Shown piece after piece: positions 17,826 to 25,619 of a stretch of DNA of 64,000 nt (the first letter of the stretch is position 1; every line of letters begins with the position of its first letter). The notes beneath the pieces were generated by a model. That model was not told where the DNA came from. It saw only the letters and a list, made by a program, of their open reading frames with translations, and searched no databases. The translations under genes and the position numbers were made by a program. Source of the DNA: JAOUEA01 sp035711865 (GTDB taxonomy: Bacteria > Actinomycetota > UBA4738 > HRBIN12); assembly GCA_035711865.1 (NCBI GenBank), contig DASTBT010000004.1, positions 1 to 64,000 on the forward strand, given 5' to 3'.

Positions 17826-18290
17826 TGGGCTTCGGTAGGTGGACATCCACGAGAACCTCACGCAAGCGCAGATCCGTCGCTCCCCGCAGGTCTCCCAACC
17901 GCGGCTGATCTTCGAGCACCCGAAGACGGCCTAGCGGGAACGCTAGACCTCTCGGCTCGGTGGCGGCCGCCGGGTCACCACGTCGTCGTCGATCGTGTCG
18001 AGGACGGCCGATGCACCCCGACTAACTCACCTGAACGTCGTATCGATCTCGTTAGGTCGAGGGCTTTCGAAGCTGTGGTTCCAAGACCTGCGCCACGCGC
18101 ATGCCACGCTGATGCACTCCAGGGCGGCCGCCCCAACGACGACCCGCCCGCTTGGAAGTCGCCCTGCTCAGCTGCGCCGAGTAAAGCCTGATGAGTCCTG
18201 CCGCGCCAAGCACGTATAGGGCCGACTCACTCATGCAGCGGGCACACATCTCGTAGAGGATACGGCGGCGGCGCCATCCTAGGCTAGCCC
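17826..18290. other. Degraded region between the two repeat copies
   Basis: About 465 bases with no intact gene and many stops in all frames. A short rightward open frame (17995-18219) contains a tyrosine recombinase motif at 18073-18120, listed separately. The rest resembles nothing I recognise. AT-richer patches (about 18000-18070 and 18180-18260) differ from the surrounding composition and suggest foreign or decayed DNA. Confidence 0.6.
18073..18120 (+). pseudogene. Tyrosine recombinase (phage integrase) remnant
   Basis: The frame reads LWFQDLRHAHATLMHS, very close to the box II region of phage-type integrases (FHDLRHTHATLLL). The His of the catalytic HxxR is Gln here while the Arg is kept. 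The following residues are only faintly similar to the later LGH motif. No upstream core domain is present, so this is a scar of a lost integrative element. Confidence 0.65.
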
Positions 18291-18496
18291 CGGGGAAACG
18301 GGCTCGCGCTCGATCCGTTCCAGTTCTCTCTGTGGTGGGCTGATCGCCGGGACGACCGACTACGCGCAGGCGCGACAGGTGCCGATCAGGTCCAGGCGGT
18401 GGCGGACCTGGGCGAACCCGCTGCGTTTGGCGAGCCGGTCGGCCGTTCGGTCCACGGTGGACTCGACGTGCGAGGGGATCGTGACGTCTTCCACCT
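18291..18496. repeat. Duplicated ~205 bp segment, copy B (peptidase tail remnant plus intact Fur tail)
   Basis: Direct repeat of 17621-17825. Here the peptidase tail (18291-18345) is an orphan fragment and the Fur part is the working end of the gene at 18360-18803. The order peptidase-Fur remnant-peptidase remnant-Fur is what a direct duplication across the peptidase/Fur junction would leave. Confidence 0.85.
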
Positions 18497-18803
18497 TGCC
18501 GCAGTTCGAGCAGATCAGGTGGTGATGGTGCTCGGTGAGCTCCTCGGTGAGCTCGAACCGGGCGAACCCCTCCTCGGTGATCACACGACGCACGACCCCC
18601 GCCTGCTCCAGCACCGCGAGGTTCCGGTAGACGGAGCTCTGCGGGCCGGTGCGCGCCCGGACGATCTCGGCTGTCGACAGCGGCTTCCGAGCTCCCTCGA
18701 GCACGGCGACGAGCTCCTGGCGCTGCGTCGTGAAGCGCTGCCCGACGCCACGGAGCCTGCTGGTCACCGCGGCGTGCAGATCGGTGGTCACGGGCCGAAT
18801 CAT
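18360..18803 (-). CDS. zur: Fur family metalloregulator, probably Zur
   Basis: A 147-residue repressor. The winged helix (about 10-85) includes FTTQRQELVAVLEG and PQSSVYRNLAVLEQAGVV. The dimerisation/metal domain has the histidine cluster HHHH (92-95), then CSNCGK (Cys98, Cys101) and a C-terminal CRAC (Cys143, Cys146), which form the structural zinc site. Its ATG overlaps the znuB stop as ATGA, so it is translated with the zinc transporter. That placement favours Zur over iron-sensing Fur. It would repress the znu operon when zinc is sufficient. Part of its 3' end is duplicated at 17690-17825. Confidence 0.88.
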   Translation of the reverse strand: MIRPVTTDLHAAVTSRLRGVGQRFTTQRQELVAVLEGARKPLSTAEIVRARTGPQSSVYRNLAVLEQAGVVRRVITEEGFARFELTEELTEHHHHLICSNCGKVEDVTIPSHVESTVDRTADRLAKRSGFAQVRHRLDLIGTCRACA

Positions 18804-19654
18804 ACGTCCGCCTCGACCGTGCCACGGATGCGATGGGCCGACCTCGATGCGATCGAAACGACCACGAACACACCGGCGGCGACCAGCACGATCGTGCCGC
18901 TGGGAGCGGAGCCGGCCACGCGCGACACGCCGAGCCCGGCGATCGACGCGCCAATCCCGATCGCGATCGAGATCGCGAGTGCGCCTTTGAACGAACGGGC
19001 GACCATCTGGGCGGCGGCGACGGGCAGCACCATCATGGCCGCGACGAGCAGGATCCCCACGATCTGCATCGCGGCCACGACCGCGACGGCCGTGAGCACC
19101 GCGAGCAGGAGGTTCAGGGCACGGACCGGCACGCCTGCCACCTGCGACCACTCCTCGTCGGTGACGACGGAGAACAGGGCTCGCCGCAACGCGACCACCG
19201 TGAGCACGATGCCCAGGCCGAGGCCCACGATCGATCGGACCTCGCTGGGATGCACGGTGAGTGGCGCGCCGAACAGATAGGCGAACACGTCGGCCGACAG
19301 CCCGCCTCCGAGCGAGATCAACACGACCCCGAGCGCGATGCCCGAGTAGAAGACGATGGCGAGCGCGACGTCGCCCGACGTGCGGCGGCGTGCGCGGAAC
19401 CACTCGATACCGAGCGAGCCCGCGACCGCGAACGCGAGCGCCGTCCACAGCGGCGCCCATCCGACGAGCAGCCCGGCCCCGACCCCGGCGAACGCCACGT
19501 GCCCGATGCCGTCGCCGATCAGCGAGAGACGCTTCTGCACGAGGAAGACCCCGATCGCCGGCGCGAAGGCACCGACCGCGACGCAGGCGAGGAGCGCCCG
19601 CTGCATGAAGCCCAGCTCGAACGGGAACGGAAGCATGAGATCGGCGACGATCAC
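18800..19654 (-). CDS. znuB: Zinc/manganese ABC transporter permease (ZnuB-like)
   Basis: A 284-residue ABC-3 family permease with eight or nine hydrophobic helices. LVQKRLSLIGDGIGHVAFAG is the conserved motif that contacts the ATPase. VVAAMQIVGILLVAAMMVLP is also typical of the family. The GTG at 19654 overlaps the znuC stop as GTGA; an ATG six codons downstream is the alternative. It forms the membrane channel for the metal delivered by ZnuA. The operon order is znuA, znuC, znuB, zur. Confidence 0.92.
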   Translation of the reverse strand: MIVADLMLPFPFELGFMQRALLACVAVGAFAPAIGVFLVQKRLSLIGDGIGHVAFAGVGAGLLVGWAPLWTALAFAVAGSLGIEWFRARRRTSGDVALAIVFYSGIALGVVLISLGGGLSADVFAYLFGAPLTVHPSEVRSIVGLGLGIVLTVVALRRALFSVVTDEEWSQVAGVPVRALNLLLAVLTAVAVVAAMQIVGILLVAAMMVLPVAAAQMVARSFKGALAISIAIGIGASIAGLGVSRVAGSAPSGTIVLVAAGVFVVVSIASRSAHRIRGTVEADV

Positions 19655-20457
19655 GAGAGCTGCTCCAGCCAGATCGGCAGGTCCTCCGGGTGGACGCCGA
19701 GGCTGCCGACGCCTCGCGCGGCGAGGTCGGCCGGCCGCCCGTCGAAGAGCACCCGCTGCTTCAGCACGATCACGCGGTCGACGTCGTCGGCCACCGCAGA
19801 GAGCTCGTGCGACACCAGCAGCACACCGGCGCCGTGCTCCCTGATCAGGTGCACGAGGGAATCCCGGAACAGACGTTGCGACGCCGCATCGACCCCCGCG
19901 ATGGGCTCGTCGAGCACGAGGAGCGACGGCTCGCTCGCGAACGCTCGAGCGATGAAGGCGCGCTGCTGCTGGCCCCCGGAGAGCGCGTTCACAGGACGAC
20001 GCGAGAGCTCGGACAGTCCGACGGAGGCGATCGCGTGGCCGACCTCGTCTCGATCCGTGCGCGACAGCGGGCGCCACCACCGCCCGTCGGTGAGTCGGCC
20101 GGCGGCGACGATCTCACGCACCGTCGCCGGGAGCTCGGAGCTCAGGTTCGGACGCTGCGGAACGTAGCCCAGCCGGCCGCGCCGATGAACCGAGCGAGGA
20201 GGTCGTCCGAAGAGGCGGGCGGCGCCCGTGAGCGGCTCGAGCGACCCGAGCAACAGCTTCACCAGGGTGGACTTGCCCGATCCGTTCGGGCCGACGAGCG
20301 CAACGAACTCCCCGGCCCGCACGGAGAGATCGACGTCGTCGATCACGAGGTCGCGGCCGTAGGCGAAGCTCAAGCCCTCGGCGCCGAGCAGGTCCTCCCG
20401 GGGAGAGGCATCCTCAGGTGCGCGGCCGCGTGGCGTCTCAGGCGCAGTCGAGTCCAT
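19651..20457 (-). CDS. znuC: Zinc ABC transporter ATP-binding protein (ZnuC-like)
   Basis: A 268-residue ABC ATPase. Walker A is GPNGSGKST, the signature is LSGGQQQR, Walker B is LLVLDEPIAG, and the switch His is in LLVSHELSAV. LGYVPQRPNLSSELPATVRE fits the Q-loop of metal-type ABC proteins. The N-terminal 25 residues are polar and overlap the end of znuA by 20 bases, showing tight coupling. It powers zinc uptake through ZnuB. Confidence 0.92.
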   Translation of the reverse strand: MDSTAPETPRGRAPEDASPREDLLGAEGLSFAYGRDLVIDDVDLSVRAGEFVALVGPNGSGKSTLVKLLLGSLEPLTGAARLFGRPPRSVHRRGRLGYVPQRPNLSSELPATVREIVAAGRLTDGRWWRPLSRTDRDEVGHAIASVGLSELSRRPVNALSGGQQQRAFIARAFASEPSLLVLDEPIAGVDAASQRLFRDSLVHLIREHGAGVLLVSHELSAVADDVDRVIVLKQRVLFDGRPADLAARGVGSLGVHPEDLPIWLEQLS

Positions 20458-21346
20458 CTCGCAGCGTCTCCAGGTTGCGTCGCATCACGGACATGTAGTC
20501 GTCACCGGCCGCGAGCTGGTCCTCGGTCAGCCCCTCGAGGGAGCTCAACACCGCGGTTCCGACACCGGCTTCGGCGGCAAGCGTCTCGGCGGTCTCGGGG
20601 GAGACGAGATCTTCGGTGAAGATCGTCGTCACGCCCGCCGCCCGTACCTCGGCCGCCAACGTCGCGAGGCGCCTGGGGTCAGGCTCGGATGCGGGCGAGA
20701 GCCCTGCGATCGGTTCCTGATCGAGGGCGTAGGCGGCCGCGAGGTACCCGAAGGCAGCGTGGCTGGTGATCATGACCCTCGTGGCGCAGTCGGCGAGGCC
20801 ATCCCGGAACTCACGATCGAGGGCCGAGAGACGACGCCGGGATGCCACCGCGGCTTCGTCGAAGCGCGCACCCTCGGCGGCATCGCCCGTTCGTCGCAGC
20901 GCGGCCGCCACCCGGTCGCCGATGTCCGCGTAGATCGCGGGATCGAGCCACACGTGCGGATCTCCGTCGAGGCCATCGCCATCGCCGCCCTCGGTCGGCG
21001 GAAGGAGGTCGACACCTTCGAGCGCGTCGACCACGATGCCGGTCGCGGCGGCGTCGACCGCCTCCTCGACCGCGGGCTGGAACCCGCCCCTCGCGATGAT
21101 CACGACGTCGGCGTCGGCGATCGCCTCCAGATCGGCAGGGGTGAGCTCGAGGTCGTGCGGCTCGACTCCCGGCGGCGTGAGGTTCGCCACCGCCACATCG
21201 CCGCCGCCGACCTGCTCGGCCAGGTGAGCCAGGGGATAGAAGCTCGCGACGACCGCGATGGAGTCGCCGGAAGCACCGCTCGACCGCGCATCGCCCGAAC
21301 AGCTCACCGTCGCGAGGATGAGAACAAGACTGAGAATCGCTCTCAT
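20438..21346 (-). CDS. znuA: Zinc ABC transporter substrate-binding lipoprotein (ZnuA-like)
   Basis: A 302-residue cluster A-I binding protein. The N-terminus MRAILSLVLILATVSCSGD carries a lipobox (TVSC) for lipid anchoring. Metal ligands are visible in GVEPHDLELTP (His), DPHVWLDP (His), ITSHAAFGY (His) and TIFTEDLVSPETA (acidic). A short Asp/Gly-rich loop (GGDGDGLDGDPH) stands where zinc proteins have a His/acid-rich loop, here without histidines before the ligand. It captures zinc, or possibly manganese, and delivers it to ZnuB. A palindrome overlaps its start codon. mutY ends 38 bases upstream on the same strand. Confidence 0.92.
   Translation of the reverse strand: MRAILSLVLILATVSCSGDARSSGASGDSIAVVASFYPLAHLAEQVGGGDVAVANLTPPGVEPHDLELTPADLEAIADADVVIIARGGFQPAVEEAVDAAATGIVVDALEGVDLLPPTEGGDGDGLDGDPHVWLDPAIYADIGDRVAAALRRTGDAAEGARFDEAAVASRRRLSALDREFRDGLADCATRVMITSHAAFGYLAAAYALDQEPIAGLSPASEPDPRRLATLAAEVRAAGVTTIFTEDLVSPETAETLAAEAGVGTAVLSSLEGLTEDQLAAGDDYMSVMRRNLETLRDGLDCA
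21331..21345 (-). promoter_or_regulatory. Candidate Zur operator overlapping the znuA start
   Basis: Read leftward, TGAGA-5-TCTCA is an inverted repeat spanning the znuA start codon. It shares TGAnA...TnTCA with actinobacterial Zur boxes (TGAAAATxATTTTCA type) but lacks the AT-rich core, and it lies inside the coding start. It is only a weak candidate. Confidence 0.3.
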
Positions 21347-21384
21347 GGCTGGGGGCGCAGATTACGGCCGTCGTCCCGAATCCG

Positions 21385-22317
21385 TCAACGCCGGGAACGA
21401 CGCTCGCCTGGCAGCCGCACCACGCCTCGCTCGTGGCCCTCCACGGCGGCACGCGACGCGGCGACGACGCCGTCCCCGTGGAGCCCGCGCACCGCGTCAC
21501 GCAGCCGACCTGCCGGTTCTCCCGTCTCCCGCGACAATCCCGCAAGGGTGCGAGGCGAGCGCTCCCGCAGCGCCGCCAGGACCCGGCCGCGTGTCTGCCG
21601 GAGCGATCCCTCGAACCGCGGGGCCCGGCGGACTGCCGCCCGGCCGGTGCGGCCGGCCGTGGCGAAGGCACACCAGGGCCGAAGCGGGCACTCGTTGCAT
21701 CGAGGGCGCGGGCGACACACCTCGCGCCCGAGATCCATGACGGCCTGGTTCCAGTCGGCGGAGCGCCGGGGGTCGAGCCATGCAGCAGCGGCCTCGGCGA
21801 GCGCCCGAGCCGCAACCTCGTCGGGCTCCTCGGCGTGATCGACACGCGCCCAGACGCGGCGCACGTTGGTCTCGACCACCGCCACGGGGACCCCGTACGC
21901 CAGGCTCGCGACGGCGGCCGCCGTGTACGGGCCGACACCGGGAAGGGCCTGCAGGGCATCCCGATCGCCAGGAACGACGCCGCCGTGACACGCGACGATC
22001 TCCTGGGCTGCTCGATGCAGCGCGACCGCCCGGCGCGGATATCCGAGGCGTCCCCACGCCCGAAGCACGTCGGCCCCGGTCGAGGCTGCGAGGTCGCCCA
22101 CCGTGGGGAAACGCTCCATGAACGTCTGGAACGCAGGAACCACCCGGCGTGCCTGGGTCTGTTGCAGCATGAACTCGCTCGTCAGCACCGCGTACGGATC
22201 GGGGAACCGGCCCCGGCGAGCGGGGATCCGCCAGGGATAGCTCCGGCGCCTCGGCCGGTACCACGCGAGCAAGGCTTCCCGCGCCGGATCGCGCGGGCTA
22301 GGCTGCTGAGGGTGCAC
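21385..22317 (-). CDS. mutY: A/G-specific adenine glycosylase MutY
   Basis: A 310-residue base-excision repair enzyme that removes adenine opposite 8-oxoguanine. It has YPWRIP, SEFMLQQTQARRVVPAF (with Glu48), the helix-hairpin-helix LPGVGPYTAAAVASLAYGVP, and an iron-sulfur cluster in CRPRPRCNECPLRPWC (C-x6-C-x2-C-x5-C). There is no NUDIX-like C-terminal domain; a short winged-helix-like tail takes its place, as in many actinobacteria. The residue at the catalytic Asp position is Glu (VVETNVRRVW, Glu149). The GTG at 22317 is chosen because homologues start near here. It is divergent from the CBS gene and upstream of znuA. Confidence 0.9.
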   Translation of the reverse strand: MHPQQPSPRDPAREALLAWYRPRRRSYPWRIPARRGRFPDPYAVLTSEFMLQQTQARRVVPAFQTFMERFPTVGDLAASTGADVLRAWGRLGYPRRAVALHRAAQEIVACHGGVVPGDRDALQALPGVGPYTAAAVASLAYGVPVAVVETNVRRVWARVDHAEEPDEVAARALAEAAAAWLDPRRSADWNQAVMDLGREVCRPRPRCNECPLRPWCAFATAGRTGRAAVRRAPRFEGSLRQTRGRVLAALRERSPRTLAGLSRETGEPAGRLRDAVRGLHGDGVVAASRAAVEGHERGVVRLPGERRSRR

Positions 22318-22339
22318 GATCGGGGGATCGGAGGGCCGC

Positions 22340-22705
22340 ATGACCGTGATCCGTGACGTGATGAGCATCGACCTGACGACGGTCTCCCCCGGCACCACCG
22401 TCGCCGATGCGGCGACGACGATGAGCACCCACCAGGTGGGAGCCGCGCTCGTGCTCGACGGGGAGCGTCTGGTCGGCATCTTCACCGAGCGCGACGTGCT
22501 GCGAGCGGTGGGATCGGATTTCGACGCCGAGCATCACGCCGTGAGCGAGTTCATGACCAAGGACCCGAAGACGATCGGCCCCGACGTCGAGGCGCAGGAG
22601 GCTCTCGAATCGATGTTCGCGTTCGGCTTCCGTCATCTGCCGGTCGTCGATGAAGGACGCGTGGTCGGCATCGTGTCGATGCGCGACGTCACCCGTCGCG
22701 GCTGA
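22340..22705 (+). CDS. CBS domain-pair protein
   Basis: A 121-residue protein made only of two CBS motifs: VIRDVMSIDLTTVSPGTTV with AATTMSTHQVGAALVLDG, then FMTKDPKTIGPDVEAQEAL with GFRHLPVVDEGRVVGIVS. Such pairs bind adenine nucleotides or related ligands and act as sensors. GGAGGG lies before the ATG. No attached effector domain or obvious partner gene is present. Confidence 0.88.
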   Translation: MTVIRDVMSIDLTTVSPGTTVADAATTMSTHQVGAALVLDGERLVGIFTERDVLRAVGSDFDAEHHAVSEFMTKDPKTIGPDVEAQEALESMFAFGFRHLPVVDEGRVVGIVSMRDVTRRG

Positions 22706-22726
22706 GCCTGGCTGTCCGTCCGCACC

Positions 22727-22915
22727 TCAGAACCCGGGCTTGGCGTGGTCCGCCATCTCGTCGGCGACCGACTTGAGCGCTTCGTGCACCGAACGGAAGA
22801 CGTCGGCCACGAACGTCGCCTTCTGGCCCTCGCTGCCGTCCATCGTTCCTCGCACCGCCGACGCGGTGATCTCACAGGCCTTCTCGAAGACGGCCCAATC
22901 GCTCTCGCGGGACAT
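22727..22915 (-). CDS. Small acidic hypothetical protein, 62 aa
   Basis: MSRESDWAVFEKACEITASA starts a short helical protein that ends with the acidic/basic ADEMADHAKPGF. A strong ribosome site (GGAGGAGA) sits eight bases before the ATG, which is the main reason to believe it is expressed. It has an amphipathic pattern with no Cys pairs, signal peptide or membrane helix. I do not recognise the family. It converges on the CBS gene. Confidence 0.62.
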   Translation of the reverse strand: MSRESDWAVFEKACEITASAVRGTMDGSEGQKATFVADVFRSVHEALKSVADEMADHAKPGF

Positions 22916-23059
22916 CCGCTCTCCTCCGTGGTGGTCGACGGCCGGAACCCCCATGCGGCGCCGGCGAGCCCTCAGGCTACCTGAGCGCACCGGTCCGGAT
23001 GCCGCCGAGGCATGAGCTTCGCGAGGGCTGCACCCTCGGTGCGCTAGGGTCATGCCCCG

Positions 23060-24475
23060 ATGCTCTTCCCCACGGTCGACTTCGCCGTGTTCTTCGCCCT
23101 GGTGTTCCTGGGCCATTGGCTGCTGAACCCGAAACCCTTGCCCTGGAAGCTGTTCATGATCGGGGCGAGCTACGTCTTCTATGCCTGGTGGGACGTGCAC
23201 TTCATCTGGCTGCTCGCCGGTGTCTCGGCCATCGCTCAGGTCGGGGCGATCGGCGTCGCCCGGCAGACCAACGAGATGCGCAGGCGCATCGCCATGGTCG
23301 CCGGCGTCACGCTCACCCTGCTCCCGCTGCTCTACTTCAAGTACTACTCCTTCTTCTCGCTCAACCTCACGAACGCGGCGGCCGACCTCGGATTCCAGAA
23401 CCTGGGACTGCCGCTCGTCCAGCTGATCCTGCCGGTGGGGATCTCGTTCTTCACGTTCATGGCGATCAGCTACATCGTCGACGTGTACCGGGGACACACG
23501 CACGTCGCGAGCTGGATCGACGTGTTCCTCTACCTGTCGTTCTTCCCGCACCTGGTGGCCGGTCCCATCGTGCGACCCGACGAGCTGATCCCCCAGATCG
23601 ACGTGCGGCGCGACCCCCGGCACATCGATGTCGCGGGGGCATCGTGGCTGATCCTGGGCGGACTCTTCAAGAAGGTCGTCGTCTCGAGCTTCCTGGCTGC
23701 GAACGTCGTCGACCCCGTCTTCGGGGACCCCGAGTCGTACTCGGCGATCGACGCCGCGTTCGGGATCATCGCGTACGCGATCGTGATCTACGCCGACTTC
23801 AGCGGGTATACCGATATCGCGATCGGCGTCGCCAAGATGCTCGGGTTCCAGTTCCCGCAGAACTTCGACCGACCGTACTCCGCGCGGTCGCTGCAGGACT
23901 TCTGGCGCCGCTGGCACATCACGCTGTCGCGGTGGCTGCGCGACTACCTGTACATCCCGTTGGGGGGCTCGAAGAAGGGTGAGATTCGCACCTACGTCAA
24001 CATCGTCGTCACGATGGTGCTCGGCGGCTTGTGGCACGGCGCCGCGTGGACGTTCGTGTTCTGGGGCTTCTACCACGGCGTCGGTCAGGCCATCGGAGCA
24101 TGGAAGCGGACCCATGTTCCCGAGCGCCCCGAGACGGCGATGCTCGTGTGGGGCCAACGGATCGCCACGTTCTCACTGGTCTGTCTCGGGTGGGTGTTCT
24201 TCCGGGCCGACTCCATGGCCACCGCTTTCGAGCTGCTATGGCGGCTCGTCGTCGGCTGGGGTGAGCCCACAGAGCTCGTGACCCCCCTGGTGGTCGGGAC
24301 GATAGCGGGCATGCTCGCCCTGCAGTACGCGCCTCGCGAACCCGGCCTGCGCCTGCAGGAGTGGATCTCGAGGTGGCATCCGGTACCCATGGGGCTCGCC
24401 GGCGCGCTCGTTCTGTTCGTGATCGCGACGCTCGGCCCCCAGGGTGTGGCACCCTTCATCTACTTCCAGTTCTGA
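23060..24475 (+). CDS. MBOAT family O-acyltransferase (AlgI-like)
   Basis: A 471-residue membrane protein with about ten helices. MLFPTVDFAVFFALVFLGHW is the usual N-terminus of AlgI-type proteins. FPQNFDRPYSARSLQDFWRR followed by WHITLSRWLRDYLYIPLGGS is the family core, and the catalytic His is in GGLWHGAAWTFVFWG. Such enzymes pass acyl groups across the membrane to surface polysaccharides or other exported molecules. The next gene, an SGNH hydrolase-like protein, starts one base after the stop, matching the usual MBOAT plus SGNH pairing. Confidence 0.92.
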   Translation: MLFPTVDFAVFFALVFLGHWLLNPKPLPWKLFMIGASYVFYAWWDVHFIWLLAGVSAIAQVGAIGVARQTNEMRRRIAMVAGVTLTLLPLLYFKYYSFFSLNLTNAAADLGFQNLGLPLVQLILPVGISFFTFMAISYIVDVYRGHTHVASWIDVFLYLSFFPHLVAGPIVRPDELIPQIDVRRDPRHIDVAGASWLILGGLFKKVVVSSFLAANVVDPVFGDPESYSAIDAAFGIIAYAIVIYADFSGYTDIAIGVAKMLGFQFPQNFDRPYSARSLQDFWRRWHITLSRWLRDYLYIPLGGSKKGEIRTYVNIVVTMVLGGLWHGAAWTFVFWGFYHGVGQAIGAWKRTHVPERPETAMLVWGQRIATFSLVCLGWVFFRADSMATAFELLWRLVVGWGEPTELVTPLVVGTIAGMLALQYAPREPGLRLQEWISRWHPVPMGLAGALVLFVIATLGPQGVAPFIYFQF

Positions 24476-24476
24476 G

Positions 24477-25577
24477 ATGCGGAAGCAACCAGCGACGATG
24501 GCCGATCAGCGACTCACCGCCGAACATCAGTCACGCGAGGCCGATGCTCATGCATCGGCGGCGTCGGGCCGCGAGACGATGCCCGCCGGCCGGGTGCTGG
24601 TCGTGATCCTCGTGGCGCTGCTCGTCTGGGGCTTCCTGTATGCGCCCAGCCTCCGACGTGCCTCCGACGCCCAGCCGGAGGGAGCCCGGCGCACCGCGTC
24701 GCTGTGGGTGCTGCGGCCGATCGTGGCGATCAGCGACCTCCTGCAGATCACCGTGGTGACCGATGGGGCGATCGAAGCGCTCGGTCGAGACCCCGGTGCG
24801 GCGCCGGGTGGCACGATCAGCGTTCCGGGGCCGGAAGATCTCCCCACGATCGGGCCGTCCGTCTCGGCTTCGCCCGCGCCCGACGAGCCGGTGACGACCG
24901 ACACCGAGATCCGTCGGCCGACACCCGCCGACAAGCTGCGCGTCGTGGTGGTAGGAGACTCGCTCGCGGCCGGGCTCGGCGTGTACCTCGAGCGCGAGTT
25001 CCGGCCTGCCCTCGTGCGCGTGTCGAGGCAGGGTCGCATCTCGACCGGCCTCTCACGGCTCGACTACTTCGACTGGATGGGCGCGATGCGCGAGATCGAG
25101 ACCGGCTTCCGGCCGGATCTCGTCGTGGTCATGGTCGGAGACAACGACAACCAGGACCTGCAGACCCCCGGCGGCGACGTGGTGGCCGAGATCGGGTCGT
25201 TCGAATGGCCGAAGGCCTACCAGGAGCGGGTCGACGAGTTCACCAGGATCGCCGTCGACGGCGGCGCCCACGTCGCATGGGTCGGCCTTCCGATCGTCGA
25301 CCGGAAAGAACGCTGGCCGGTGATGCAGCGGCAGAACTCCATCTTCGAGCGTGTCGTCGACACGGTGCCGAACGCGACCTACGTGGACACGTGGGATCGG
25401 TTCGCCAACCGTGACGGCGAGTACACGCCGTTCTACTGGCAAGACGGGCAAGCCGAGCTGGTCCGGGCCAGCGACGGCTTCCACTTCACGCCGGCGGGCT
25501 ACGAGCTCATCGCCCAGGGCGTCGTCGACACGCTCGTCGACGAGTACCGGCTGGCGCCGAAGACGCTGACCGGCTGA
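24477..25577 (+). CDS. Membrane-anchored SGNH hydrolase-type protein (DUF459-like)
   Basis: A 366-residue protein. After a polar N-terminus there is one membrane helix (RVLVVILVALLVWGFLYAP, about 39-57), a Pro/Thr/Ser-rich linker and an SGNH domain from about 150. The nucleophile block is VVGDSLAAGLG, an Asn block is MVGDNDNQD, and the Asp-His pair is in ASDGFHFTPAGYEL. This partner of the MBOAT protein probably completes acyl transfer to, or removes acyl groups from, an extracellular polymer, as AlgX/AlgJ do for alginate. The ATG at 24477 is one base past the MBOAT stop; ATG 24498 is possible. Confidence 0.85.
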   Translation: MRKQPATMADQRLTAEHQSREADAHASAASGRETMPAGRVLVVILVALLVWGFLYAPSLRRASDAQPEGARRTASLWVLRPIVAISDLLQITVVTDGAIEALGRDPGAAPGGTISVPGPEDLPTIGPSVSASPAPDEPVTTDTEIRRPTPADKLRVVVVGDSLAAGLGVYLEREFRPALVRVSRQGRISTGLSRLDYFDWMGAMREIETGFRPDLVVVMVGDNDNQDLQTPGGDVVAEIGSFEWPKAYQERVDEFTRIAVDGGAHVAWVGLPIVDRKERWPVMQRQNSIFERVVDTVPNATYVDTWDRFANRDGEYTPFYWQDGQAELVRASDGFHFTPAGYELIAQGVVDTLVDEYRLAPKTLTG

Positions 25578-25619
25578 CCGGCGACCGAACGTGCCGGCCC
25601 GCTCGTGCGCGCCCCGCGC

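Noticed and set aside
17995..18219. A small intact gene of 74 residues
   Set aside because: Only the integrase-like core resembles a protein. There is no ribosome site and the surroundings are degraded, so I treat it as a remnant.
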